Assembly (NCBI GenBank): GCA_964370855.1 | Contig: CAYJMF010000102.1 | Coordinates: 1 to 16,996, forward strand | Direction: 5' to 3' | DNA: 16,996 nt | Source of the DNA: JAKLKS01 sp964370855 | GTDB taxonomy: Bacteria; Planctomycetota; JAJSAM01; JAKLKS01 | Translations under genes and position numbers: made by a program | The notes under the pieces: generated by a model | Told to the model about the DNA's origin: nothing | The model's input: the letters and a program-made list of their open reading frames with translations, nothing else | The model's database searches: none | Shown: piece after piece, positions 1 to 6,719 of the stretch | Layout of the letters: each line of letters begins with the position of its first letter | How positions within the stretch are numbered: the stretch's first letter is position 1

Positions 1-35
1 CCCCCCGATGGTGCACTCCCGGGCGCCCCGGTCAC
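1..35 (-). CDS. possible start of a further operon gene, cut by the window edge
   Basis: On the minus strand a GTG at 35-33 opens a frame (V-T-G-A-P-G-S-A-P-S-G) that runs off the window. A purine-rich GAGGGGG lies 6 nt upstream, a reasonable ribosome binding site, and the GTG is 46 bp beyond the rsmG stop on the same strand. In many bacteria rsmG is followed by parA, and a proline/glycine-rich N-terminal extension would suit some ParA proteins, but eleven codons cannot identify a product. This is a positional guess. Confidence 0.2.
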   Translation of the reverse strand, partial: MTGAPGSAPSG

Positions 36-81
36 GCCAAGCCCCCTCGACGGGACAGGAGCCGCTTTTTGAACCCCTCCC

Positions 82-759
82 CTACTCCCTCCCATACCCC
101 ACGCAGAACCTGATCCTCCCCGGCACCGCCATGGGGAAATCCCCCGCCGGCCGCAGCTTCGACTTCCTCGCCTCCCTCTCCCCGAGGGCCCGCTCCGCCG
201 GCTCGAGGCCCGCGGACTTGGGGCAGAGGAGGAGGCCGCCGCTGCGGAGGAGGCCGCGGGCTTCGCGCGCGAGCTTGCCGAGGTCCCCCACGGCGCGGGC
301 CGTCACGAGGTCGCAGGCCCCGTCGAGATCGGGCCGGTTGTGGCGCAGCTCCCGCCCCCGGCCGCGGACGACCTCGGTGTTGGAGAGGCCGAGCTCCGCC
401 GTGATGGACGCGAGCCACTCCACCTTGCGCCCCTCGGACTCGACGAGGATCCAGCGGCTCCCGGGGAAGGCGGCGGCGAGGGGGACGCCGGGGAAGCCGG
501 CCCCGGTGCCGATGTCCACGCAGAGGGGCCCCCCCCCGAGGTCCACTCCGGCGGCCTTCGCGGCGCCGGCAAGGGCGAGGGAATCGAGCAGGTGGTCCAC
601 GACCATGTCCCCGGGCTCGAGGATGGCCGTCAGGTTCTGCGTCTCGTTGGCTTCCCGCAGGCGGTCGAGGAAGCGGGCGAGGAGCCGGACCGCGGCCCCG
701 TCCACGGGGGCCCCCGCCGCGGCGGCGTCGGCGGGGAAGGAGGGGGGAAGGGGGATCAA
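82..759 (-). CDS. rsmG: 16S rRNA (guanine-N7) methyltransferase RsmG (GidB)
   Basis: This cytoplasmic enzyme methylates N7 of the guanine at position 527 (E. coli numbering) of 16S rRNA, using S-adenosylmethionine. The 225-residue product has the normal family length. The N-terminal helix segment with NLTAI at 42-46 and HLLDSLAL at 56-63 matches the family. SAM motif I is GTGAGFPG at 84-91, followed by ESEGRKVEWL at 108-117, TARAVGDL at 153-160 and a conserved Lys at 181. No ATG or GTG fits the N-terminus. The best start is the TTG at 759-757, which overlaps the TGA stop of mscS (TTGA), so translation is probably coupled. It is the third gene of the pruA-mscS-rsmG operon. The family assignment is firm; the start is less certain. 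Confidence 0.93.
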   Translation of the reverse strand: MIPLPPSFPADAAAAGAPVDGAAVRLLARFLDRLREANETQNLTAILEPGDMVVDHLLDSLALAGAAKAAGVDLGGGPLCVDIGTGAGFPGVPLAAAFPGSRWILVESEGRKVEWLASITAELGLSNTEVVRGRGRELRHNRPDLDGACDLVTARAVGDLGKLAREARGLLRSGGLLLCPKSAGLEPAERALGEREARKSKLRPAGDFPMAVPGRIRFCVGYGRE

Positions 760-2408
760 CTCCGGCCCCGGTCGGGGTCGCTGCGGTCGGGGCCGGCGCG
801 ATCGGCGCCGCGATCCCCGCCTCCTCCCCCGCCGCCGGAGAGGCGGAAGAAGCCGAGGATCTCCGAGAGGAGGTTGGAGGAGGTCCGGTCCCGGTCCCGG
901 GAGGCGGACTCGGACCGCGCCTTCTCCGAGAGATCGACCAGCTTGAGCCTCCGATCGGCGGCGAAGTCGGCCATGTGCTTCGTGAACTCCTGGTGCTCCG
1001 TGAGCACCGGCGCGAGGTCCCGCGCGGCGATGGAGAAGACGCGGAGATCGGAGGCGGCGAAGACCGTGGCGGAGCGGGGCGCCCCCGTGAGGAGGGACAT
1101 CTCCCCGAAGAACTGCCCGGGGCCGAGCCGCTCGATGTCCTGGGTTCCCTCCACGTCCACGGCGATGCGGACCTCCCCCTCGACGATGAAGAACATCCGG
1201 TCCCCCGCCTCCCCCTGGCGCGCCACCCGCTCCCCCTCGAGGAAGAACTCGTCCCGGGCCTGCCGTGCCAGCCACTCCAGGCTCTTCTCGGGGAGGGGGG
1301 CGAAGATGGGCGAGGCGCGCAGCATCTCCATGTTGCGGAGCCTGCGATCGCGGTCCTGGGCCTCGGAGAGCGAGGGGGGCGCGTCCCACTCCTTCTCCCG
1401 CAGGACGACGTTGCGGATGGGGTAGGCGATCTCGATGCCGGCGCGCTGGAAGGAGTACCAGACGCGCTGCATCACCTCGCCGCGGATCCCCTCGAGGTTC
1501 TCCGGATCGTCGATCCAGAACCGGATCTCCCACTTCACCGTGGAATCGGAAAAGGCGTTGATGCGGATGGCCGGATCCGGCCGCCGGAGCACGCCGGGCG
1601 CCCCGAGGACGGCCCTCCGGATCGCCTCCCGGGTCTCCATGGGGGGGTGCCGGTAGTGGACGCCCACGTAGGCCCGCACCCCGAGGATCCGGTCGGGGCG
1701 GGAGAGGTTGATGATGCGGATGCGGGCGAGGAGGCTGTTGGGGAAGACGACGCTCTGGAGGTCCCGGGTGATCATCCGGGTGGATCGCCAGGTGATCTGG
1801 TCCACCCGGCCCTGCCGCTCCTCGACTTCGATCCAGTCCCCGATCTCGAAGGGGCGTTCCGAGACCATGGTGATGCCGTCGATGAGCGTGCCCAGGGTCG
1901 GCCCCACGGCGAGGGAGACGGCCAGGGTCAGGGCGCCGGCCACGAAGGAGAGATCCCACTTCTCGGTGCCGATGACGGGCTTGACCATGATCAGGGCGAT
2001 GATCACGAGGAGCGCCCATCGGATGCTGTCCCGGAGGATCTTCGGGACCTTCCAGCCGAGGGTCTCCTCCCGCTCCCTGGAGAAGACGAGGGCGTCGATG
2101 ACGACTCCGGAGATGTAGAGCCCGATGACGATGACGAAGTAGAGGAGGACCTTCTCGGCCCCCGTCGGATCCCTGCCCGCGGCGAGGATCCGGGTGGAGA
2201 CGTAGACCCCCACGGTGGGCACGTAGACGAGGGCCGCGAAGAAGGTGAGGGCGGCCTCCTTCCCGTGGCGGCGGAGCCAGCGCCCGATGCGGAACAGGAG
2301 CAGGCTCAGGATGACGGCGACGAGGAGGGTGAATCCGATCTCCAGCGCCTGGTCGCGGGAGACCTCGAGCCCGAAGAAGCCGAAGGCCGGGACGGGAAGG
2401 ACTCCCAA
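756..2408 (-). CDS. MscS-family mechanosensitive channel with C-terminal cyclic-nucleotide-binding domain
   Basis: This 550-residue inner-membrane channel carries two modules. Hydrophobic segments lie at about 21-44, 53-72, 86-109 and 130-147. A glycine/alanine-rich pore helix follows at about 152-180, leading into the conserved MscS beta domain (RPFEIGDWIEV at 185-195, VVFPNSLL at 220-227). Residues about 367-485 form a cyclic-nucleotide-binding domain whose phosphate-binding cassette is intact (FGEMSLLTGAPRSATV at 434-449, with the cAMP-phosphate Arg at 445). The tail is charged and holds a run of glycines at about 525-531. This architecture matches bacterial cyclic-nucleotide-gated MscS relatives, some of which respond poorly to tension. 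Ligand and gating are inferred, not shown. The TTG start is supported by a GAGAGG sequence 9 nt upstream; it lies 3 nt after the pruA stop. Confidence 0.92.
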   Translation of the reverse strand: MGVLPVPAFGFFGLEVSRDQALEIGFTLLVAVILSLLLFRIGRWLRRHGKEAALTFFAALVYVPTVGVYVSTRILAAGRDPTGAEKVLLYFVIVIGLYISGVVIDALVFSREREETLGWKVPKILRDSIRWALLVIIALIMVKPVIGTEKWDLSFVAGALTLAVSLAVGPTLGTLIDGITMVSERPFEIGDWIEVEERQGRVDQITWRSTRMITRDLQSVVFPNSLLARIRIINLSRPDRILGVRAYVGVHYRHPPMETREAIRRAVLGAPGVLRRPDPAIRINAFSDSTVKWEIRFWIDDPENLEGIRGEVMQRVWYSFQRAGIEIAYPIRNVVLREKEWDAPPSLSEAQDRDRRLRNMEMLRASPIFAPLPEKSLEWLARQARDEFFLEGERVARQGEAGDRMFFIVEGEVRIAVDVEGTQDIERLGPGQFFGEMSLLTGAPRSATVFAASDLRVFSIAARDLAPVLTEHQEFTKHMADFAADRRLKLVDLSEKARSESASRDRDRTSSNLLSEILGFFRLSGGGGGGGDRGADRAGPDRSDPDRGRS

Positions 2409-2411
2409 GGG

Positions 2412-3962
2412 CTAGAACCTCTCGCTCACGACCTTCGCCTGGAGGAACAGGCCGAGGTAGTCGCGCCCCCCCGCCTTGCTGTCGGTGCCGGACATGTTGA
2501 AGCCGCCGAAAGGCTGGCTGCCGACGAGGGCGCCGGTGCACTTGCGGTTGACGTAGAGGTTGCCGATGTGGAAGCGGCGCTTCGCCTCCTCGATGCGGTC
2601 GCGGCGACGGGTGAAGACGGCCCCGGTGAGGCCGTAGAGGGTGTTGTTGGCGATGGACAGGGCGTCCTCGAAGTCCTTCGCCGTGATGACGGAAAGGAGG
2701 GGGCCGAAGACCTCCTCCTGGGCGAGGCGGGCCCGGGGGGCGATGCCGTCCACCACCGTCGGCTGGAGGAAGTTGCCGTCCCGGTCGAGGGGGCCGCCGC
2801 CGGCCACGATCTTCCCCTCCTTCGCCGCCACCTTCATGTAGGCGTGGATGGAGTCGAAGGCGGACCGGCTCACGACGGGGCCCATGTCGGTCTCGCGCTC
2901 CCAGGGATCGCCGACGCGGAGCTTCGCCGTCCGCTCGACGACCATGGAGAGGAGCTCGTCGTGGACTTCCTCGACCACGATGAGGCGCGAGCAGGCGGAG
3001 CACTTCTGGCCCTGGAAGCCGAAGGCGGCCTGGACGACGCCCTGCGCGGCGGCCTCGAGGTCGGCGTCGGCGTCCACGACGATGGGGTCCTTGCCTCCCA
3101 TCTCGAGGACGGTGCGCTTGAGCCAGATCTGGCCCTTCGGGGTCTTCGCGGCCTTCTCCTGGATGCCGAGGCCGACGTCCATGGACCCGGTGAAGGCGAT
3201 GAAGCGGGTGCGGGGGTCGCAGACGATCTTCTCGCCCACGACGGCGCCGCTCCCGGTGAGGAAGGCGAAGACGCCGGGGGGGATGCGGCACTCCTCCTGG
3301 AGGATCTCGGCGAAGCGCAGTCCGATGGCGGGCGAGTCGGAGGCGGGCTTGAGGAGGACGCAGTTGCCGGTGACGAGGGAGGCGGCGGTCATGCCGACGA
3401 GGATGGCGAGGGGGAAGTTCCACGGGGGGATGACGGCGCCGACGCCGAGGGGAATGTAGGTGAGTTCGTTCTCCTCGCCGGGGATGTGGGTGAGGGGCTG
3501 CTTCTCGGCCCAGCGGTACGCCTCGCGGGCGTAGAACTCGCAGAAGTCGATGGCCTCGGCGACGTCGCCGTCGGCCTCGGCCCAGTTCTTGCCGACCTCG
3601 TGGACCATGGTGGCGGCGAGCTCGAACTTGCGACGGCGCATGACGGCGGCGGCCTTGAGGAGGTAGCCGGCCCGCTCCTCCACGGGGACGTGGCGCCAGG
3701 TCTCGAAGGCGCGGGTGGCGGCGACGATGGCCTGTTCGACGTCGGCGGGGGTGGCCTTGGAGTAGCGGCCGATGACGCGGTCCTTCGTGGAGGGGTCGAG
3801 GGAGGGGAAGGCGTCGTCGCGGGAGATCCACCTGCCGTCCACGAGGATGCGGCCGTGCTCCCCGAACCGGGAGCGGGCGCGGGCGAGGCCCTGCTCCATG
3901 GCCTTGCGGTTGTCCTCGCGGGTGAAGTCGGTGAAGGGCTCGTTGACGAAGGGGGGAAGCAT
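2412..3962 (-). CDS. pruA: L-glutamate gamma-semialdehyde (1-pyrroline-5-carboxylate) dehydrogenase
   Basis: This NAD-dependent aldehyde dehydrogenase oxidises glutamate gamma-semialdehyde to glutamate, the second step of proline catabolism, in the cytoplasm. The 516-residue length fits monofunctional RocA/PruA-type enzymes. Visible motifs are the PWNFPLAI region at 180-187, LLKPASDSP at 203-211, FTGSMDVGL at 257-265, the catalytic Glu287 in VLEMGGKDP, the nucleophile Cys321 in GQKCSACSR, and EEVFGPLLSV. The C-terminal NRKCTGALVGSQPFGGF signature is characteristic of P5C dehydrogenases as opposed to general ALDHs. The ATG start is preceded by AGAGGAG at good spacing. No proline dehydrogenase domain is fused and no putA/prodh gene lies in the window. 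It is the first gene of the operon with mscS and rsmG. Confidence 0.95.
   Translation of the reverse strand: MLPPFVNEPFTDFTREDNRKAMEQGLARARSRFGEHGRILVDGRWISRDDAFPSLDPSTKDRVIGRYSKATPADVEQAIVAATRAFETWRHVPVEERAGYLLKAAAVMRRRKFELAATMVHEVGKNWAEADGDVAEAIDFCEFYAREAYRWAEKQPLTHIPGEENELTYIPLGVGAVIPPWNFPLAILVGMTAASLVTGNCVLLKPASDSPAIGLRFAEILQEECRIPPGVFAFLTGSGAVVGEKIVCDPRTRFIAFTGSMDVGLGIQEKAAKTPKGQIWLKRTVLEMGGKDPIVVDADADLEAAAQGVVQAAFGFQGQKCSACSRLIVVEEVHDELLSMVVERTAKLRVGDPWERETDMGPVVSRSAFDSIHAYMKVAAKEGKIVAGGGPLDRDGNFLQPTVVDGIAPRARLAQEEVFGPLLSVITAKDFEDALSIANNTLYGLTGAVFTRRRDRIEEAKRRFHIGNLYVNRKCTGALVGSQPFGGFNMSGTDSKAGGRDYLGLFLQAKVVSERF
2418..2423 (-). promoter_or_regulatory. ribosome binding site deciding the mscS TTG start
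   Basis: On the minus strand GAGAGG precedes the TTG at 2408-2406 with a 9-nt spacer. It lies inside the last codons of the upstream aldehyde dehydrogenase gene. No ATG or GTG occurs before the first membrane segment, so this site is the main support for the TTG start. Confidence 0.5.
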
Positions 3963-4251
3963 CGGGGTCTCCTCTGTGCGTGGTACCGCCGGGGTTCGGG
4001 TGCCGGACGTGGATCCTACCGCAGGGGAGGGGGGGGGCGAAGGGGGGAGGAGGGGGCGGGGCGACGTGGACGGGCCGGGCCTTCGCCGTGGAGCGGCAGC
4101 CTCGCCATCGGCCCCTACGACCCGTTCCTACGGGAGTTATCCATGCACTCCGAGCGGGTCCCCGCCTGCGTTCCGGCACGGGAATCCGCCGCGGGCCGTT
4201 CGAAGATGGAGGTCATCGAATCCACTTGTTAGGGCGATGGGCGTCCCCGAC
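3963..4251. other. intergenic region with a long G tract
   Basis: This 289-bp stretch separates the lipoprotein stop from the pruA start. I see no gene in it. From about 4024 to 4062 the plus strand is nearly all G, in several runs of four to nine broken by single A or C bases, so a G-quadruplex is possible on that strand. The tract overlaps the spacer of the candidate pruA promoter. A short inverted repeat CCCGT-TCCT-ACGGG lies at 4121-4134. No clear terminator follows the lipoprotein gene. Confidence 0.5.
4013..4041 (-). promoter_or_regulatory. candidate promoter of the pruA-mscS-rsmG operon
   Basis: On the minus strand TAGGAT (4018-4013) fits a TANNNT -10 element. It is preceded at a 17-nt spacing by TTCGCC (4041-4036), a weak match to TTGACA. 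Initiation near 4006 would give a leader of about 43 nt, ending in the AGAGGAG ribosome binding site. The -35 match is poor, so this is only a candidate. Confidence 0.3.
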
Positions 4252-5103
4252 TTACTTCGGGACCGTCCACACTTCCCCGTTCCTTCCCGTCCGGTCGATC
4301 GCATGGTCGGACAGAACATCGGTCCCCGTGAACGCCCATGTGGGGTCGATCTCCCTGTTCCCGGCGATGCCACCCGAATTCCCGCATTCCAGGATCTCCC
4401 CGCGGCGCCCGGCGAAGAACATCTTCCTTCCGCTGGCTCCCCATTCCAGGGGAGTCGCGTAGACGCACCAGGTCTTCTCTGCGGCGTCGATGCCAATGTT
4501 CCCGGTTCCTCCCAGGATTGAGATCGCCCCTTCCGCGATTCCCGCCCTCACCCACCGGGAGGGCGTGCCCCCGTCGGGCAGGAAGAACGTGAACCTGTAT
4601 CCCCCTTTCACCAGGCTGCCATCAGCCTCAATGCGGTCCGTCAGGCCGGCAACCGGCAGACCCGGGTACCAGCCGGACACCCTCTCGAACGAACAGGCGG
4701 GCGGAATGGACCCTGCCACCAGCCCGGCACGCAACGGACTGGCTCGAAACAACTCGATCCCTGTCGCGAACTCCCCGATGCCGTCCCGATCCACATCGAT
4801 GTACTTCCACACTTGGCACTGGGCTTGCTCCAGCGCGAATCGCAGCATCATCCTCCTTGCGCCCCGTTCGCAACTCGTGACCTCGTCCTCATCCGCCAGC
4901 GGGGCTTCAGCAACATCCCTTACGGGTTCGTTCACTCCCCCTTCATCGACAGGCCCCTCCCCCTCCGGAGGTTGGGACTCAGAGGTTGATTCCCCCATGC
5001 TCCGCCTTGCACCGGTCTCATCGGTGGAGCAGGCCGACCCGAGGACACCGACAATCCCGACCCATGCGGCGACTTCAACCGTCCTTCGGATGTTCACGTT
5101 CAT
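4252..5103 (-). CDS. lipoprotein with pseudopilin-like C-terminal domain, function unknown
   Basis: This 283-residue predicted lipoprotein has a basic N-terminus (NIRR), a hydrophobic stretch and a lipobox-like LGSAC ending at Cys25. The match is imperfect, with Gly at -3. Residues 26-77 are an acidic, proline/serine-rich linker. The C-terminal domain starts near residue 78 and holds DVDRDGIGEF (103-112), GYRFTFFLP (168-176), a TWCVYA segment (211-216), RKMFFAGRRGEIL (226-238) and a terminal NGEVWTV. From memory, this order resembles a domain common in uncharacterised planctomycete secreted and prepilin-like proteins; I cannot name a Pfam family. The ATG at 5103 is chosen because it begins the signal sequence and has GGAGGAAGG just upstream. 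Base composition is clearly less GC-rich than in the neighbours, which suggests a different history. Confidence 0.75.
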   Translation of the reverse strand: MNVNIRRTVEVAAWVGIVGVLGSACSTDETGARRSMGESTSESQPPEGEGPVDEGGVNEPVRDVAEAPLADEDEVTSCERGARRMMLRFALEQAQCQVWKYIDVDRDGIGEFATGIELFRASPLRAGLVAGSIPPACSFERVSGWYPGLPVAGLTDRIEADGSLVKGGYRFTFFLPDGGTPSRWVRAGIAEGAISILGGTGNIGIDAAEKTWCVYATPLEWGASGRKMFFAGRRGEILECGNSGGIAGNREIDPTWAFTGTDVLSDHAIDRTGRNGEVWTVPK

Positions 5104-5194
5104 CGCCTTCCTCCGATTCCCTTCAGTAGCTCCTCGCCAACCGCGATGCTGGCCAAGCGCCTCCGCCCCCCCTTCCCCGCCCGTGGGAGGAAAG

Positions 5195-5223
5195 TGCCTG
5201 GCACGATCTTCCCACCGTACCAT
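5195..5223 (+). promoter_or_regulatory. candidate leaderless promoter of the hydrolase-selenoprotein operon
   Basis: TACCAT (5218-5223) fits TANNNT and lies 7 nt before the hydrolase ATG. No Shine-Dalgarno sequence exists in the pyrimidine-rich bases before that ATG. Together these point to a transcript that starts at or next to the A of ATG. The -35 position (TGCCTG, 5195-5200, 17-nt spacer) matches the consensus poorly. Confidence 0.4.
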
Positions 5224-5230
5224 CCCCCCC

Positions 5231-6127
5231 ATGGAGATCCTCTCCGCCCCCTTCGACCTCCCCGGCAGCGCCGGCGAACGCGTCCGCGGCGAAATCCGCC
5301 GCCCCGCCGATGCCGTCGGCCCGGTGCCCGTCGTCCTCGTCCTCCACGGCTTCAAGGCCTTCCGCCAGTGGGGCTTCTTCCCCTGGTTCGGCGAACGCAT
5401 CGCCGCCCTCGGCTTCGCCTCCGTCGTCTTCGACTTCTCCCACAACGGCACCGACGGCACCGGCACCGGCTACCCCCGCCCCGATCTCTTCCGGAAGATG
5501 TCCTGGCGCACCCACCAGGACGACCTCGGCGCCGTCCTCGAGGCCCTCGTCGCGGGCCGACTCCCCGGCGGCCCCGTCCTCGATCCCACCCGCGTCGCCC
5601 TCGTCGGCCACAGCCTCGGCGGCGGCCTCGCCGTCATCGAGGCGGCCCGCCGCCCCGGGTTCCGGTGCGTCGTCGGCCTCGCCCCCGTGAACCGCGCCGA
5701 CCGCTTCTCCCCGAGGGAGAAGGAGTCCTGGCGCGCCCGCGGGGAACTCCCCATCGTGAACTCCCGCACCGGGGAGGTCCTCCCCCTCGGCCTCGGCTAC
5801 CTCGACGACGCCGAGCGCCGCGCGGAAGAACTCGACGTCGTCGCCGCGGCGGCCCGGCTCCCCTGCCCCCTTCTCGTCGTCCACGGCGCGGACGACACCA
5901 GCGTCCCCTTCCCCGAGGGCCACTCCCTCGTCGAGAGCGCCATCGCCGCGGGGAGGCCGGCCCGCTTCGCGAAGATCCCGGGCACCCAGCACACCTTCGA
6001 CGTCGTCCACCCCTTCGCCGGGGAGACCCCGGCGCTCCTGCGCGCATGGCAGGAGATCTCCTCCTTCCTCGTCACCTATCTCCTCCGGTTCAACCCCCTG
6101 GATCCGCCCCGGGGAAGGGAGCCCTGA
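5231..6127 (+). CDS. alpha/beta-hydrolase family protein (serine hydrolase, esterase or dienelactone-hydrolase-like)
   Basis: This 298-residue cytoplasmic protein (no signal peptide) has a full alpha/beta-hydrolase layout. There is an oxyanion segment VVLVLHGFKAF (34-44) and a strand/loop GFASVVFDFSHNG (61-73). The nucleophile elbow is GHSLGGG with Ser128. A candidate acid is Asp221 or Asp222 in VVHGADDTSVPF, and the catalytic His254 lies in PGTQHTF. The substrate cannot be read from sequence. The ATG at 5231 follows a TACCAT -10 element and no ribosome binding site, suggesting leaderless translation. The stop is 1 bp before the AhpD-like selenoprotein, so the two genes very likely share a transcript. 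Confidence 0.88.
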   Translation: MEILSAPFDLPGSAGERVRGEIRRPADAVGPVPVVLVLHGFKAFRQWGFFPWFGERIAALGFASVVFDFSHNGTDGTGTGYPRPDLFRKMSWRTHQDDLGAVLEALVAGRLPGGPVLDPTRVALVGHSLGGGLAVIEAARRPGFRCVVGLAPVNRADRFSPREKESWRARGELPIVNSRTGEVLPLGLGYLDDAERRAEELDVVAAAARLPCPLLVVHGADDTSVPFPEGHSLVESAIAAGRPARFAKIPGTQHTFDVVHPFAGETPALLRAWQEISSFLVTYLLRFNPLDPPRGREP

Positions 6128-6128
6128 C

Positions 6129-6719
6129 ATGGCCTGGATCGCCACCGTCGCCGACGGGGACGCCGAGGGGGACCTCAAGCGCCTCTACGACGCCGCCGTC
6201 GGCCGCGCGGGGAAGGTGTGGAACATCGTGCGCCTCATGAGCCCGAACCCGGCGGTGCTGGAGGCCTCCATGGGCCTCTACCGGGCCGTCATGTTCGGCC
6301 CCTCGCCCCTCTCGCGGCGGCAGAGGGAGATGATGGCCACCGTCGTCTCCGCCACCAACGGCTGCCACTACTGAATGCACGCCCACGCCGGCGACTTCCG
6401 GTCGGAGGTCGGGAAGGACGGGAGCGGGGACGACGCGGAGGCCCTCGGGGAGGCGCTGCTCCACGACTGGCGGCGGGCGGGGCTCGGGGAGGAGGACCGC
6501 GCGCTGTGCGCCTTCGCCGAGGCCCTCGGTCGTGCTCCGGAGCGGATGGGGCGAGAGGACCTCGAGCCGCTCCGCGCCGCGGGGTTCGACGACCGCGCCA
6601 TCCACGACGCGGCCCAGGTGATCGCCTACTTCTCCTACATCAACCGCGTGGCCGACGGACTCGGCGTGGACCTCGAGCCCGGGATGCCGCCGGCGCCGGG
6701 GGCGCCGCCGCCATACTGA
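6129..6719 (+). CDS. AhpD-like peroxidase-related selenoprotein (UGA-encoded Sec at residue 82)
   Basis: Read through the in-frame UGA at 6372-6374, this gene gives a 196-residue protein of the AhpD/carboxymuconolactone decarboxylase fold, of the 'uncharacterised peroxidase-related enzyme' type (TIGR01926-like). The start MAWIATV, the segment LYRAVMFGPSPLSRRQREMM and the end INRVADGLGV fit that family. The redox motif reads C79-H-Y-U82 where relatives have CHYC. Glu67, Cys79, Sec82 and His86 keep the spacing of the M. tuberculosis AhpD site (E118, C130, C133, H137). A SECIS-like hairpin follows the UGA. The homology is continuous across the UGA with no frameshift, which argues against two genes. 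The normal stop is also UGA. An AAGGGAG ribosome binding site lies before the ATG, which is 1 bp after the hydrolase stop. A nonsense mutation or base error at a Cys TGC codon is the alternative. Confidence 0.85.
6392..6411 (+). promoter_or_regulatory. SECIS-like hairpin for UGA recoding
   Basis: CGACTTCC (6392-6399) pairs with GGAGGTCG (6404-6411) through eight base pairs, one of them U-G. The pairs enclose a 4-nt loop GGTC (GGUC in RNA). The stem begins 17 nt after the UGA and the loop 25 nt after it. Bacterial SECIS elements lie inside the coding region just downstream of UGA and need G and U in the apical loop for SelB binding; both conditions are met. Function is inferred from structure and spacing. 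Confidence 0.72.

Noticed and set aside
82..4179. A very long minus-strand open frame of 1365 codons
   Set aside because: Only its last 225 codons are a real gene (rsmG). The rest is Arg/Pro/Gly-rich shadow translation opposite or out of frame with pruA and mscS, as expected at this GC content.
975..4232. A 1085-codon plus-strand open frame rich in Asp, Glu, Gly and Leu
   Set aside because: It is the antisense shadow of pruA and mscS, with biased composition and no recognisable domain.
4490..5230. Upstream extension of the alpha/beta hydrolase to a 545-residue protein
   Set aside because: The added part is antisense to the lipoprotein gene and has no homology-like content. The hydrolase fold starts cleanly at the ATG at 5231.
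6375..6719. A separate gene starting at the ATG just after the UGA
   Set aside because: It begins in the middle of the AhpD-like domain and lacks a proper ribosome binding site. It is the second half of the selenoprotein.
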